Shown piece by piece: positions 34,074 to 45,325 of a stretch of 64,000 nt of DNA; position 1 is the stretch's first letter; every line of letters begins with the position of its first letter. Source of the DNA: Septoria linicola (lineage: Eukaryota > Ascomycota > Dothideomycetes > Mycosphaerellales > Mycosphaerellaceae); NCBI GenBank assembly GCA_024114885.1, contig CP099425.1, forward strand, positions 682,001 through 746,000. The letters are read 5' to 3'. The notes below the pieces were generated by a model that saw only the letters and a list, made by a program, of their open reading frames with translations, was not told the origin of the DNA and ran no database searches. Both the position numbers and the translations under genes were made by a program.

Positions 34074-34935
34074 GCTTGCAACAGAACCGATTCGCCGGAA
34101 CAAGCGTCACCCTTACTATCGAAAAGGCAGGTCGAAGTGATAAAAGAGACAGTGAGGATACATCCTCGAGAAGTGGCTTACGCTGCAGTGGCTTCATCAT
34201 GTTAGACTGCTTCCCGGCCACGAAAAGTCATCGTCGAAGGCGTTCTGTCCTGCGACACCGATCTATCAACGATACGTAGTTCTGCCCCAGAAGCTTGCGT
34301 GTTCTCGGCGAGAGTGGTCCAGCCACTGCCATTGGCCTCGTGCGAGACATCCAAGCGTGCTTAATGTCGGTACTTCTCTGGACAGCATTGCGCAAAACAT
34401 ACCGCAAGCTAGTGCTGACATTTTTGACAAAACATGGCAGGGTACGAAGAAAAGTGTGCATGTTAATGGCAACTTGTTGCTTTGCTTGTGGCTGCTGAAC
34501 GAGAAGGCACTCTTCAACGTGATCGCCAAGCGACTGGGTTCGGACGGGCGAGCCCGCCGCACGTGCCTTTGCTTCGCCTGATGGCGCGTTCCAGACCTGT
34601 TCAAGTTACCACACTCTCCAGATGGCATGAGCAAAAGCTAGAGCAGGCAAATGCTCATTACAAGCGGTCCTTGAGTCTCGTCCTATCTCGCAGTAGCCTG
34701 AACGTAGCCGACCTCCATGCTCAAGCATACCACCACTCAGTCACCTCGCAAGGAAATGTATGCAGTATGGTAGGATGTCGTCTTTCTCCATGGGACCCAA
34801 TTGTGCTCATGCTTCTCATCATTCAGTAAAGTCATGCCAATGCTAATGCCGCTCTTTAATCTTATGCTTCGCCCGAAAATGCAACACAAACGCCAACTTT
34901 TGATCGTCCAAAAACATCTCATGTACAGCATAACT
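34074..34935. other. Intergenic, no gene seen
   Basis: Open frames on both strands between the DUF3431 gene start and the 3' end of the MFS gene are short and overlap. No motif or plausible splice chain was found. Confidence 0.45.
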
Positions 34936-36715
34936 TCATACTTCTTCCGTGACGACAATTTTTCTGTGTACTTTGACCTCCATCTTGCCGACAACAACAC
35001 TCGTCTTCTGCGCGAAAGGACTTCTCTCCCGGATCCCTTTGGCATAGAATCTGAATCCCAGTGCTATCCCACAGAAACCAGTGGCAATTCCCGCCAGGAC
35101 AAACACTGCGTTGTTCGCCCCCAGATTCTCAAACTTCTTTGGCGCGAAGAGAGGGAATACACCCGACAAGACAGCTCGCAAGAAAGCAACAGGGGCGTTC
35201 GCTGACCCGGCATAGGAAGTGTAAGTATCTGTGAGGTAGGCGCATAATACGCTATCAAACTCAACGATGCCGTAGCCTACTAGCACAAGTGAGAGAATAG
35301 ATGCCCAGATCGTGATGTTGTCGGTAAGAGGCGGAACGGTAAGGGCAAACCACCAGAGTCCAGCAGCCAAGACTGGTGCGGCAATGTAGTAGCCCAACAA
35401 CTTCTTCTCTGGCTCAACAGCATGGCCTGTTTTGCGTTCCATGTTGTAGAGGTGCACGTCGTAGAGGCGAGGTATCCAGGTAAGACAGACTCCTACACCG
35501 ATGGCAAGGAAGGTGAGGGAGGATTCTTTCTGAGACAGGCCGAAGTTGGTATGGTAGACGACGTGTAGGGCTTCGGCGAAGAGGTAGATGAATCCGAAGG
35601 AGACAGCCGCCATGAGGGCTACAAGAAAGACCAGGGGCTCCGTGAACCACAGTTGAAGGCTGGTGGGTACGTCAGTAAGCGCGATACTGGGGTTGGAAAA
35701 GGTAATACTTGCGGCAGAATCAGGTTATTCTGTATGAACTCGCGCACTGTAGGGACTCGCAGTTCATCGTCTAGCGACAGGCCCTTGAAATTTGTCGCTT
35801 TTTCGATTAGACGAACCTGGTGTCGGAGGACAAGGGCTGGCCGAGACTCTTGCATGTAAATGCACATGAAAACGATCAAGGTGTTCCCAATAGCGGCGCC
35901 ATAGTACACCCATTGCCTAGCGTGACAATGTCAGAGATGATCTCACCTAGTGTATCACAGTATACTCACCAGCCGGCACTCGATTCGCTAACATAGGTCG
36001 CCACAGGAGGTCCAAGAGCAAGTGCAAAGATGGCCATCATGACCCATATCTGTATGACCCAGATCCTGCCCTTGGCATCCCACATATTCTCGATGCTGCC
36101 GACTGCTACAACAGTAGGCATCGCACTGAAGAAGCCCGAGAAGAATCTTCCTACGATGACAGCAGGTAGCGTTGGGGAGGCTCCCACTATCAGACATGAG
36201 ATACTGAAGCCAGCAGCGCCGAACAGGTAGATTGTCCTCCCTCCGAAGGACTCTGCAATTGGTGGGAAGAGAAGACCTCCTATGGCTAGTCCAAACAGAT
36301 ACAGTGTGACGAAACAGAAGATAGCCAACTCGTTGCTGATGCCAATATCATCGCTGGCATATCTGGCCACTGATGAACCAGTGTTACTGATTAGAGTGGT
36401 GAAGAACTCTAGCAGACAGATGACAGCGGAGTCATAACCTTTCCTCCAAACTGGCCAACATCGAGGGTGGGTAATGCTGTCTTCTCGCCAGTGCACAACG
36501 CCACGTGCATCGACATCGAGCTGTTTCACATGCAGTAGATCCTCCACATCTTGGGGAATTGCGATTTCCGTGTCATCGGTCAACGTTCGCTTCGAAAGGA
36601 TTGAAGCAGGCGTGCGGGACTTCGGTGTCCAATGCAGAGTCGACGCAAGAGTGAAACTGCTTGGCTGCTCTCGTATGCTCAATGTTCGCTCCAGGGTGTC
36701 GTGCTTGCTGTCCAT
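34936..36715 (-). CDS. Major facilitator superfamily transporter (DHA1-like)
   Basis: Three exons on the minus strand, 36715-35970, 35916-35713 and 35659-34936, give 557 residues. Intron 1 is a normal 53-bp GTGAGT intron. Intron 2 (35660-35712, 53 bp) works only as a GC-AG intron: donor GCAAGT, branch TACTGAC, acceptor CCACCAG. It yields NNLILPLQLWFTEPLVF, the loop usual between helices 6 and 7; no GT donor keeps the frame. An N-terminal cytosolic region of about 110 residues precedes twelve predicted helices, the first few being AVICLLEFFTTLIS, LAIFCFVTLYLFGLAIGGLLF and IYLFGAAGFSISCLIVG. The central loop carries charged residues. Substrate is unknown; relatives export drugs or small metabolites at the plasma membrane. 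Confidence 0.9.
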
Positions 36716-38088
36716 CTCCGTCGAGTACTCTGAGGAAGGTATTCTGTAGATCTATCTTGTTGATCACAGAAAAGCACAATGTGCTGCATGCTGCGAGCTT
36801 GCGAAACCTGTATATTCCTGCTAGTATATCTCGACCACATTGCCGTTGCTGTCGCCACAGCGGATATTGAAGGCATATGCTCTGTTGTTTCTATCAGTCC
36901 CAGGAAGTCGTAAGCAAGCACGAAGTTCCGGAGGTCAATGCAGGAAAGCTACCACGGTTGCCGAGCGTACTGAACGCAGCGATTAGTCCGGTATCACACA
37001 GGGACTGTTTGCATGTCGTTAGATGTCGCAACTAGCTGGATGGGGCTGATGGAAGTGGCATAAAGAAGAACGGGCCGCCTTCTGAGACCTTCTGGCGTCT
37101 TGGATGTCTCGGGAATGGAGGACGACCAGGATCGAATATGCCTCATCCGTGCGTATCTGGCAGGCGTGGCTCTAGGTATCCTGCTCGTTGGCAATCGTGT
37201 GAACAGATGCGTAGCCAGTGTTGCTCAATCACTGTGCTTCACGAACAGGCCATCATATTACCGAGCATTGGCTCTGAGGCTGGAATCTGAGATGCTTGGC
37301 GAAGTAGGTATGTCGAGGTCTGCAGGCTTGAGGCACGAATATAAACACCAAGGCGATGTCTCTCGACAGTGCTGCGCCATCTGCCCACAACCGCAAGGAT
37401 GGTGGACAAGCACATTTGCCAGCAAGTGGTACAGCCGCACGCCGGACTGTGCAACAGCGATCAGATCTATGGGCCCGATGATATGCTGTATGCTGCGAAC
37501 ATCTAAGGTCCACTCTCTGATAGTTCGAGATCAGAAAACCTGTTGGAGAGAGGCTGGCAAAGGTCATTGCGAGACTTGCGGGCTGCTAGATGAATCAGCT
37601 TCTGGAGTGATGTCGAATTCTCGAGCTAATCTTCACTTTGCGCGAACCATTTCGTGATTGACAGGCTTTATGTTGCGTCGTCAAGCTGCCGGGTGACGGC
37701 GTGCATGAAAACGCCGTTAGCCAGTGACTGCGGGCGCCGCCCCGGTTCAGTCGGACGGCGACGAGCGATAGATCCTGCACCTCGGACTGCGGTCAGCATT
37801 CACGAGCTTCAGTCGGCGACTGCGCTGAGACGTGCGCTCAGCCGCTGGTTCTCAAGCATGCCTCGCACAACACCAAGTTCAGACGCCTGGTATAGCGGCC
37901 TTAACGATCTCTTGCAGCCGCCATCGGTCATCCTGTGCTGCAAGAAGATTTTTGACGGGACGGGTTGCATTCAAGTTGTGCTCGAGGCTTTCCGCTGTGT
38001 CAATGATATCCTGATTATAGTCATAGTCCTGTCGTGTCGTGTCCTTTCCTCCCAAACGCCACAAGACTCGTGTCGAACGCCTCACAAT
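36716..38088. other. Intergenic, no gene seen
   Basis: About 1.4 kb between the MFS transporter start and the 3' end of the next minus-strand gene. The largest plus-strand frame (37100-37657) begins at a non-ATG codon and has no motif. The left part should hold the transporter promoter. Confidence 0.45.
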
Positions 38089-38760
38089 CTACGCGCCTTG
38101 CCTCGCCTTCTCAGCACAGATAAGAGCGATGATTCTGCTTAGCTCTGCACTTTGTGCCGCGTGCTCTTTCACCATCTTCTCATCAACTCCCTCGCTCTTG
38201 GACAACTCTGCGGTCGTCTTCAGCATTCTGTTCTGCAACTGCAACATCTTTTGCAGCGTATTGTCAAGGAAAGGGGCAGAGAAGGCAACTGAGTCCGCTG
38301 CCCCGTTGTTCAAACGCATCTCCAGCTTCCGTGGTTTCCTCTTCTGCTGCTCGAGTGACTGTGATGGCGGCTCTGCTTCGGAGGGTTTGGGCCTGGTCGA
38401 GGAAAGAGCGATTATTAGTCATGAACTCTAATACACGCGCTAACTAACTAATGGAATTGGATCTCGTGCGATACACACTTACCGCTCGACAAATGTTATG
38501 CTCTCTGCCATTTCTGCGACACGATTCGCAATTCTGCTGGCCATGATGGCATACGCTGAAGTCACGCCACCACCGCTCGCTGGGTTGTCGCCTGCCACTG
38601 ATGCGGCCTTGTTCTGTGCGGCGGGCTTGTGAGCGACTCCGTTTGGCGCTCGTTTGGCCGCGGTCGCTGTCGATGCCTTCTTCACTGGAGCTCGAGGAGC
38701 TGACGGCTTTCGAGGCACGCCGCTCACGTGTGTCGTCGTAGTATGCACTGCGGTGGCCAT
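38089..38760 (-). CDS. Hypothetical helical protein (193 aa)
   Basis: Two exons on the minus strand, 38760-38483 and 38392-38089, joined in phase over a 90-bp intron (GTAAGT, CTAAT branch, CGACCAG), give 193 residues. The first 60 residues are Ala/Lys/Pro/Thr-rich and disordered. A helical segment MASRIANRVAEMAESITFVER leads to the splice junction, and then PKPSEAEPPSQSLEQQKRKPRKLEMRLN continues. The C-terminal 70 residues form a coiled coil with regular Leu/Met spacing (LQKMLQLQNRMLKTTAELSK). I recognise no named family. The intact frame across the intron supports a real gene; a small scaffold or complex subunit is possible. Confidence 0.7.
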
Positions 38761-39195
38761 AGTCGCAGTTTGTTTCGTTCTTCTCGAAGTCTGGCTGTGT
38801 TGAGCTTGGTATGAATAGCAACAAAGATGGTGACAATGAATCTAGGCACGCGACTTCTCCAGATGTAATGCACCAACGGAGTAGCACATATCGATCATCA
38901 ATCTGGTCTGGCACAAAAGCGGCTGGTATGCCAGCATTGCTTCACAACGCCACTCTAGATTTACGTCACAGCGGAGCTGCTCTGGACACAAAAACCGGTA
39001 CATAAAACAGGGATGCAAGTCCACCACAATCCAGATGATCACGACCTGTGGCTGAAGTGTTGTGATTCTGCATGGAGATTACACAACATGATCGCTTAGA
39101 GCGACTGTGGCGTGGCAAAGGCGCCGACTTCACACAGGCTGCACTGCTGCCCGGTATGTGCAGGTATTGTTCTTCACGGTAAGTCAAAGTCTTCC
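38761..39195. other. Divergent intergenic region with possible leader intron
   Basis: Between the helical hypothetical (minus) and the acyltransferase (plus). A GTAAGT at 39180 could be the donor of a leader intron or of an alternative first exon of the acyltransferase. No other feature was seen. Confidence 0.4.
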
Positions 39196-41238
39196 ATGAC
39201 AGATACGCGTGTAAGACGTGCGCGACTTTCGATCATGTCGAAAACAACAGGCAAAGCAGTCACTCAAGCTGGCATGAGTCTCCAGTCCGCTGGGAAGGCA
39301 AACCCGAATCCCTTTCGACATGGCAGTATGGGCCAAGCAGAACGTGCCTTTTCAGCAGCCTCAACATTCATGTCGGGCATCATGGCAATATCAGCTTCGC
39401 AATTCATCGGGGCTCCTTTGAAGCTGATCGATGCCAAATTCTATGAAGCATACATGGCCTGGACTAAAGAGTCTTTTGCCGTGCTCATGACGACCATCAC
39501 TCAGTGGTGGGCTCCAACAGTGGTGCGAGTCAGCGGGGATGATAGCATGAAAGGCCAGCTCTTTCAGATGGACGACGGAACTCTGAAGTGCAACTTCCCA
39601 CATCGGCTCATTCTGATGGGCAATCATCAGCTCTACACGGACTGGCTCTATCTCTGGTGGATCGCATACACGAACAAAATGCATGGTCGTATTTATATCA
39701 TCCTGAAGGAAAGCTTGAAGCATGTCCCCATCATCGGCTGGGGTATGCAGTTCTACAATTTCATCTTCCTGAGCAGAAAATGGGAGCAGGATCGATACAA
39801 GTTCAAACAACATCTTGATCATCTGAAGAATCCCAATGATCCAATGTGGCTTTTGATCTTTCCGGAGGGCACCAATCTATCGGATGTTACCAGACAAAAA
39901 TCAGCGAAATGGGCTGAAAAGACTGGCGTGCCGGACATGAAGCATCAGTTATTACCGCGAGCTACTGGACTACAGTTCTGCTTACAGCAGCTTCGCGGGT
40001 CCACAAATTGGCTTTACGACTGCACGATAGCATATGAAGGCGTGCCGAAGGGCATGTATGGTCAAGACATCTACACCTTGAAATCTTCACTATTTGAAGG
40101 CCGACCTCCAAAATCGGTAAACATGTATTTCCGCCGATTCAAGATCGCAGACATTCCATACCAAGATGATGAGGCATTCTCACGCTGGCTGATCAATCGG
40201 TGGCGAGAGAAGGACTATATGCTCGACTACTATTACAAGTTTGGTAACTTCCCTGCAGAGGACCCGGTCAAGGCTATGCTTGCGGTCGAGGGCAAGCGCA
40301 AGCCAAATCCAGCGAAGTCAATCTCGACATCAGTGAAAGGTGGTGGATGGGACGAGTTTCTGAGCATTTTTGGACCGATCACAACTGCAGCAGGCGCGAT
40401 GTCGAGTATAGATATGACGGATCCTCTCAACTTCGACGAAATGATGCGAAAAGTGGCACAGTCGCAACAGTACAACTTGCTGAACATCGGCAAGGCTCCA
40501 AGAGGTCTGGCTCAGCAAGAAGCTATTCGGAAAGCATTACTCGCAGCCAACAAGAAGAACCCACTGCCAAATGCTGTGCTCGATCGATTGCTGAAGGCTC
40601 CCCCAAAGACTCAAGCTGAGATGACCCAGACTTTAAAGCAAGCAGCGCCTCCAGACATGGCCAGGAGAGTAGCAGGAGCTCCGGCAGCCGACAAAGCCCT
40701 GCCGCAACAGCAACAGAAGACGGCGCAGAGTGTAGCCCAAAGTACCACCACACATCCGCAAGCAGCGAAACCTAGTGACACCCTCAGGCAGGACGCACCA
40801 TTGGCAAACATGCAGAGCACGATCACCCGACCAGTCACGACCTTGGCCGTACATGCTGCAGGTGCTCAGCTGAAGAACCTTGCTTCACAAAGAGCAAAGA
40901 CCAACGGCGTAGTTCTGCCAGGTCAGACGACGGTCGGGGCACCCAGAAGGTCTGCCTTGAATACAACAAAATGCGTAGGTGGGAAAGCTAAATTGCCCAA
41001 CGGACTTACCAATAGAGGAAGCTCTCCTTCGCTGAAGGCGACATCCATCGCTGATGCAGTGCCAAAGCCGGGCGTGACCACTCAAGCTCCAAAGAAAGCG
41101 GCCTCTATCCACGGGGCGACTAAAACACCATCGACGTCGAATGCTGCTATCGCGGCAGCGATGAAGAAGCAAGCGGCCACGAAAAGGCATAGACCGATCG
41201 GTGTGCAGAAATATGTCAATGGCAATGGGCTACCATGA
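39196..41238 (+). CDS. Lysophospholipid acyltransferase (PlsC family)
   Basis: A single-exon protein of 680 residues from the ATG at 39196; a second ATG at 39235 (MSKTTGK) is an equally good start, and the upstream GTG frame is not. Residues 60-85 form a membrane segment. Acyltransferase motif I NHQLYTD (HX4D, near residue 143) binds the acyl donor site. Motif III FPEGT lies near residue 222. Further conserved parts are PIIGWGMQFYNFIFLSRKWEQD and YDCTIAYEGVPKG. It resembles the LCLAT/AGPAT-type branch, which re-acylates lysophosphatidic acid, lysophosphatidylinositol or lysocardiolipin at the ER. The last 300 residues are an unusual Ala/Gln/Lys/Thr-rich disordered tail not needed for catalysis. 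The next gene encodes a protein of similar low-complexity style. Confidence 0.88.
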   Translation: MTDTRVRRARLSIMSKTTGKAVTQAGMSLQSAGKANPNPFRHGSMGQAERAFSAASTFMSGIMAISASQFIGAPLKLIDAKFYEAYMAWTKESFAVLMTTITQWWAPTVVRVSGDDSMKGQLFQMDDGTLKCNFPHRLILMGNHQLYTDWLYLWWIAYTNKMHGRIYIILKESLKHVPIIGWGMQFYNFIFLSRKWEQDRYKFKQHLDHLKNPNDPMWLLIFPEGTNLSDVTRQKSAKWAEKTGVPDMKHQLLPRATGLQFCLQQLRGSTNWLYDCTIAYEGVPKGMYGQDIYTLKSSLFEGRPPKSVNMYFRRFKIADIPYQDDEAFSRWLINRWREKDYMLDYYYKFGNFPAEDPVKAMLAVEGKRKPNPAKSISTSVKGGGWDEFLSIFGPITTAAGAMSSIDMTDPLNFDEMMRKVAQSQQYNLLNIGKAPRGLAQQEAIRKALLAANKKNPLPNAVLDRLLKAPPKTQAEMTQTLKQAAPPDMARRVAGAPAADKALPQQQQKTAQSVAQSTTTHPQAAKPSDTLRQDAPLANMQSTITRPVTTLAVHAAGAQLKNLASQRAKTNGVVLPGQTTVGAPRRSALNTTKCVGGKAKLPNGLTNRGSSPSLKATSIADAVPKPGVTTQAPKKAASIHGATKTPSTSNAAIAAAMKKQAATKRHRPIGVQKYVNGNGLP

Positions 41239-41762
41239 TCTTGTGTCCGCGTTGAAGTGTCAACAGCCCAGGAGCAATGTACGATAGACTGTCAAACATG
41301 TCGGTGAACCTCTACGATAGTGCATACTGATTTGCATTTAACGAAATGTGAAGTCTCTCAAGCGACTTCGAGTATGGAGTGCAGCGTTCCCGAACGTTTC
41401 ATATCTCGGCCATTGCAAGCGCTCCAAGACTTGCCATTGGCGGAAGCGGAGAGCACACCGTGCAGGGATTCATGGAGGGACAGCTGTGGCTGTGCGTTCC
41501 ACATGCATTCGCATATCCACACGAGCCGACGTCATCTCCATGCAAGAAGTTGCGTGAAACCTGACTGCATGTTACACTATGGCACACTCGATCGACAACA
41601 ACGATCAGGGTCTGGATCGAACGATGGAGTTGGCAAGGCATGATGCTAGACTGTGGCGAAGACGGCTTCCTGCTTCCTAGACATTGTCTCTATTAGCCCT
41701 CTGTCAAGTATTGACTAGCAAGAATCTACATCTATCACAGCATCAACAACTTTCCACGAAAT
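41239..41762. other. Intergenic, no gene seen
   Basis: Short tandem gap between two plus-strand genes. The overlapping frames at 41320-41643 carry no motif. Confidence 0.45.
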
Positions 41763-42598
41763 ATGGAGTGGGCAAAGAATTGGGTGACTGACAGACTAGC
41801 CGGCTATGCAGCCACTGGCATACAAGCCGGTGGAAACCTCGCCGGCAATGCTGTTGGCGGCGTTGGAAGTTTGATTGAGAACTCAGGCCGTTCGATAGGG
41901 CAAAGCGCAAATGGTCCGTGTCTCCCCTGTTCTAGCGGTCTACTGATAGTCTGACTCTAGGCATCGCAGGTACCGTATCCGGAGTAGGAAACTACATCAA
42001 TGGCTACGGAGAAGCTGTCAAGAACTCCATGGCCGCGGACGGACCAGTTGGCGCATCGACAGCCAAAAAGACAGCAGTACAACCAACTAGTGCGGTGAAG
42101 AGGACTGCGAATGGGACTGCGAAAGCCGTAACGCCTGCGACTGGAGCGGTAAAGAAGACTTTGCCATCAATCAACACACCAAAAGCACTTCCAGCAGCAG
42201 GCGTGCCTTCGAAGCCGCCTGCCCCTATGAATCGCGCACTACCTTCGAAGAAGCCGATACCTGCTGTCGCAGCATCGACGACCAAGCCACCGCCTAGTAA
42301 GACAGCTCCGACAAGGACCACAGCTCCAGCAGCAAAGACTGCGCCGCGGCCGGCGATCTCTACGGGACAGAGTGAGCGAACTGCAGATGGGAAGATCAAA
42401 GTGTCTTCTGCGAGCAGACCACAGCCTGTGAAAGCAGCGCCGACATTGGGTAGCACGCCGGTCAAGTCTACTTCGTCCACCGGTGCAGCTCGACCGATGC
42501 CAGCGAGGGCTCCGATATCAACAGGACAGAATCCAAGCAGAAGTGATGGCAAGACGAGGATAGCGCCTGAAAGTCGGCCAAGACCTGTAAAAGTATAA
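41763..42598 (+). CDS. Gly-rich / Ala-Pro-Lys-rich hypothetical with internal repeat
   Basis: Two exons, 41763-41913 and 41961-42598, joined over a 47-bp intron (GTCCGT donor, CTGACTCTAG end), give 262 residues. The N-terminal 75 residues are a conserved-looking glycine-zipper-like region (WAKNWVTDRLAGYAATGIQAGGNLAGNAVGG, then GTVSGVGNYINGYGEAV) that could insert in or lie on a membrane. The remainder is disordered and rich in Ala, Pro, Lys and Thr. It carries an imperfect repeat: ISTGQ-x6-DGKIKV-x3-SRPQPVK near residue 195 and ISTGQ-x5-DGKTRI-x3-SRPRPVK at the C-terminus. No enzyme domain. I do not recognise a named family. Confidence 0.7.
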
Positions 42599-42671
42599 AC
42601 AAAAAACACCAACAATAGCATACGCCATGCGAGCATAAATGCCTTTGTACATTCAACTTCTAACCAAGAAT

Positions 42672-44374
42672 CTATATGTCCTCCTCAAACCTCCTCACCA
42701 TCAACCCCGTCTTCCCCAACTCCTCCTTGACCTGCTTGACAGTCCACTCACCCCTATGAAACATCCCCGCCCCAAGCGCCGCATCAACATTCGTTTTCTC
42801 AAAGACTTCTTGAAAGTGCGCTGCATTACCCGCGCCCGAGCTCGCAATGACCGGGATTTTCACAGCGGCTTTGACGCTCCTGATAAGTTCGAGATCGAAG
42901 CCAGAGTTCGTGCCGTCTTTGTCGATGCAGTTGAGTAAGATTTCGCCTGCGCCCATGGCTTCTACGGCGGTGACGAGTTGGATCACATCGAAGTCGCGGG
43001 TTTCGCGGCCGCCTTTGATGGTGCAGGCGTAGTAGCAGTGTTTCTCGCCGTTGGGGCCGGGGAAAGCGGTGGAGATGAGGTTGTGGGTTGTTGTGCTGGG
43101 GTCGGAGATGTAGATGCGTTTGGGGTCGACGGAGACGACGACGGCTTGGGCGCCGTAGGCTTCGCTGATGGTTTCGATGGCGGTTCTGCCGGAGAGGTGT
43201 TTGTTGTTGGCGTGGTATTCTTCGGCGGCGGTGACGGCGTCGGAGCCGATGGATACTTTGTCGGCGCCGCTTTGGAAGTAGAGGGTTGCGACCTCGAGGG
43301 CGGGGGCGACGCGGCCGGTTTCTGGGTCGGTGGTGTCGCGGATGCCGCCGCCGATGGTGAGAGGTACGAATACTGTTGCTGAGGTTTGACGAAGGACCTC
43401 CAGCATGGGAAGGTCTTTCAGTGGCGTGTCGCGGAAAGATGTGATGTTCAGGAAGGTGACCTCGTCGGCACCTTGCTCGTAGTACTGCTGTGCTTTCTCA
43501 ACTGGCTTGCCGAGATTCCTGACAGCATTCTCGCCTGACTTCTCGCGAACATCGTATTGGTCGCCTTTTGTGACGACAAGATCTCCTTGATCATTGCTGC
43601 GAACGTCGAGACATGCGATGATACGCCGCGTGAGCCCTTCTTTGGTTGAAGCTAGCTCTTTGGGAAGCGGCGCCGACTTAGTCCCCTCGAGAAAAGCCTT
43701 GAGGACGCGCAGACCAGCTGCACCACTCTTCTCAGGGTGGAATTGAGTAGCGAGAACATTGTCCCTGGCGATCGCACCAACGAATTCCTCGTTGCCATAA
43801 CGAGCCTTGGCAACAGTCCAGCCGTCTTTCTCGAACTGTCCTTCCCGGTACGGGACTGCATAAGAGTGGACGTAGTAGTACTTGCTATCGGGTCGCATAC
43901 CATAGATGCTTTGGTCACTGGCAGATGTGTTGGCAGAGTTCCAGCCAATTTGTGGAACACTCTTGTCGCTATCGTCGAAGCGTTCCAGTCGTCCATTGAT
44001 TATGCCGAGTCCGGCCACTTTGTCATTCTCTACAGATCCTTGGAATAGGGCTTGTAGACCGACACAGATGCCCATAAATGGCTTGCCAGCTTGAATATGG
44101 GCTCGCACGGGTTCTCTGTACCCAGCGTTGGAGAATTGGGTCAGGCAATGGCCGAAGTGACCAACACCAGGCAAGATGAGTTTCTACATCATTCCACCGC
44201 CTGTCAGCTATCAGCTACTGCCGTCGCTTTATCACTAGCATAGAAACACACCTCGGCCTTTTCGATATCTTTGGGATCTCTGATCCATTCGACTTGCCAG
44301 CCGAGCTTTTCGATGGCATTGACTAGCGACCGGATATTTCCGGCCGCATAGTCAAGCATGTGAACAACAGGCAT
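42672..44374 (-). CDS. HIS7: Imidazole glycerol phosphate synthase (HisH-HisF fusion)
   Basis: Two exons on the minus strand, 44374-44252 and 44183-42672, joined over a 68-bp intron (GTGTGT ... GTAG), give 544 residues, close to yeast His7. Residues 1-210 are the glutaminase (HisH): [11 protein letters not shown], the PGVGHFG oxyanion region, nucleophile Cys81 in GICVGLQ, and His190/Glu192 in [10 protein letters not shown]. The C-terminal part is the HisF barrel: [35 protein letters not shown] and [12 protein letters not shown]. It converts PRFAR with glutamine-derived ammonia into imidazole glycerol phosphate and AICAR, linking histidine and purine synthesis in the cytosol. It diverges from IMP3. 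The 3' half of the gene contains a sharp C-to-G composition switch. Confidence 0.96.
42680..43400. other. GC-skew switch 3 (C-rich to G-rich)
   Basis: On the + strand, 42721-42780 hold 28 C and 8 G; 43081-43140 hold 28 G and 7 C (hand counts). The switch lies at about 42.85-42.95 kb inside the HIS7 cyclase domain, although the protein is fully conserved. Confidence 0.75.
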
Positions 44375-44600
44375 ACTGCGACACGACGTTCCAAAGCACA
44401 AAACGAGGTGATGTTGGGTTGTGACGTGGGCTCCCAAATTCTGATAGAAGAAGAGGAAGAGTTGACTCAGGCAATCCGGTTTCGGACCAAGTGGGTCTTC
44501 GTCCGAGCCTGGTCGCATTCATCCTCGAATCTTCACGACTTCGAAGGATGGACTTCTTCTTGCGATAACCTCGACATCTCACGACGACACGGTCGCGATC
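44375..44600. promoter_or_regulatory. Shared divergent promoter, HIS7 / IMP3
   Basis: Just 226 bases separate the two ATG codons on opposite strands. Both transcripts must initiate here. I could not pick out a definite Gcn4/CpcA-type TGACTCA site: the sequence has GTTGACTCAGG near 44461, which contains TGACTCA and would suit control of HIS7 by amino-acid starvation. Confidence 0.65.
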
Positions 44601-45325
44601 ATGGTGCGCAAACTAAAGCATCACGAGCAGAAGCTGCTCCGCAAAGTCGACTTCATCAACTACAAGTCCGACGACAATCACCGCCAGGCAGAAATCATCC
44701 GCCGATATTCTGTCACTCAGCCATCCGACTACGCCAGCTACAACCGACTATGTGGCAAGCTGAGACACCTCGCACACCGAATATCGCTCTTGCCGCCTGA
44801 GTCGCCCTTCAGAAGGAAGCAGGAAGATTTGCTGCTGGAGAAGCTGCACGACATGGGCCTTCTGGGAGTTGGCGGCGCTGGAACCGGCAAACTCTCGGAC
44901 GTGGAGAAGAAAATCACCGTGTCAGCATTCTGCAGAAGACGGCTGGGTGTTGTAATGACGAGACTGCGCATGGTAAGGACAAGTTGGGATCGTGTTGCGA
45001 ACTTGTGCTGAAACTTCAACTAGGCAGAAACTGTCAGTGCGGCGAACAAGTTCATCGAGCAGGGACACGTGAGTTGGCGCAATCAGAGACTCAGCAGGCG
45101 CGAAGGACAGGTGCTAACAGATGTCACAGGTTAGAGTCGGAACCGAGGTTATCACTGATTCAGCGTTTCTGGTGTCGAGGTATGTGGCTGAGGACGCCGA
45201 GATGAGGTGCAGGACTGACCATCGACAGGAATATGGAAGACTTCGTGACATGGGTGGACTCCTCGAAGATCAAGAGGAACATCATGAAGTACCGGGACAA
45301 GCTTGACGACTTTGATCTTCTCTGA
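44601..45325 (+). CDS. IMP3: U3 snoRNP protein IMP3
   Basis: Four exons, 44601-44972, 45024-45068, 45130-45179 and 45229-45325, joined over introns of 51, 61 and 49 bp, give 187 residues, near yeast Imp3 (183). The N-terminus [22 protein letters not shown] and the block [33 protein letters not shown] are diagnostic. An S4 RNA-binding domain starts near residue 112 ([17 protein letters not shown], then [25 protein letters not shown]). The C-terminus is [27 protein letters not shown]. Imp3 binds U3 snoRNA and Mpp10 and promotes U3-pre-18S pairing in the nucleolus. All splice phases agree. Confidence 0.95.

Noticed and set aside
37100..37657. 185-codon plus-strand frame
   Set aside because: Non-ATG start and no domain; apparent hydrophobic stretch near its start is short and isolated.
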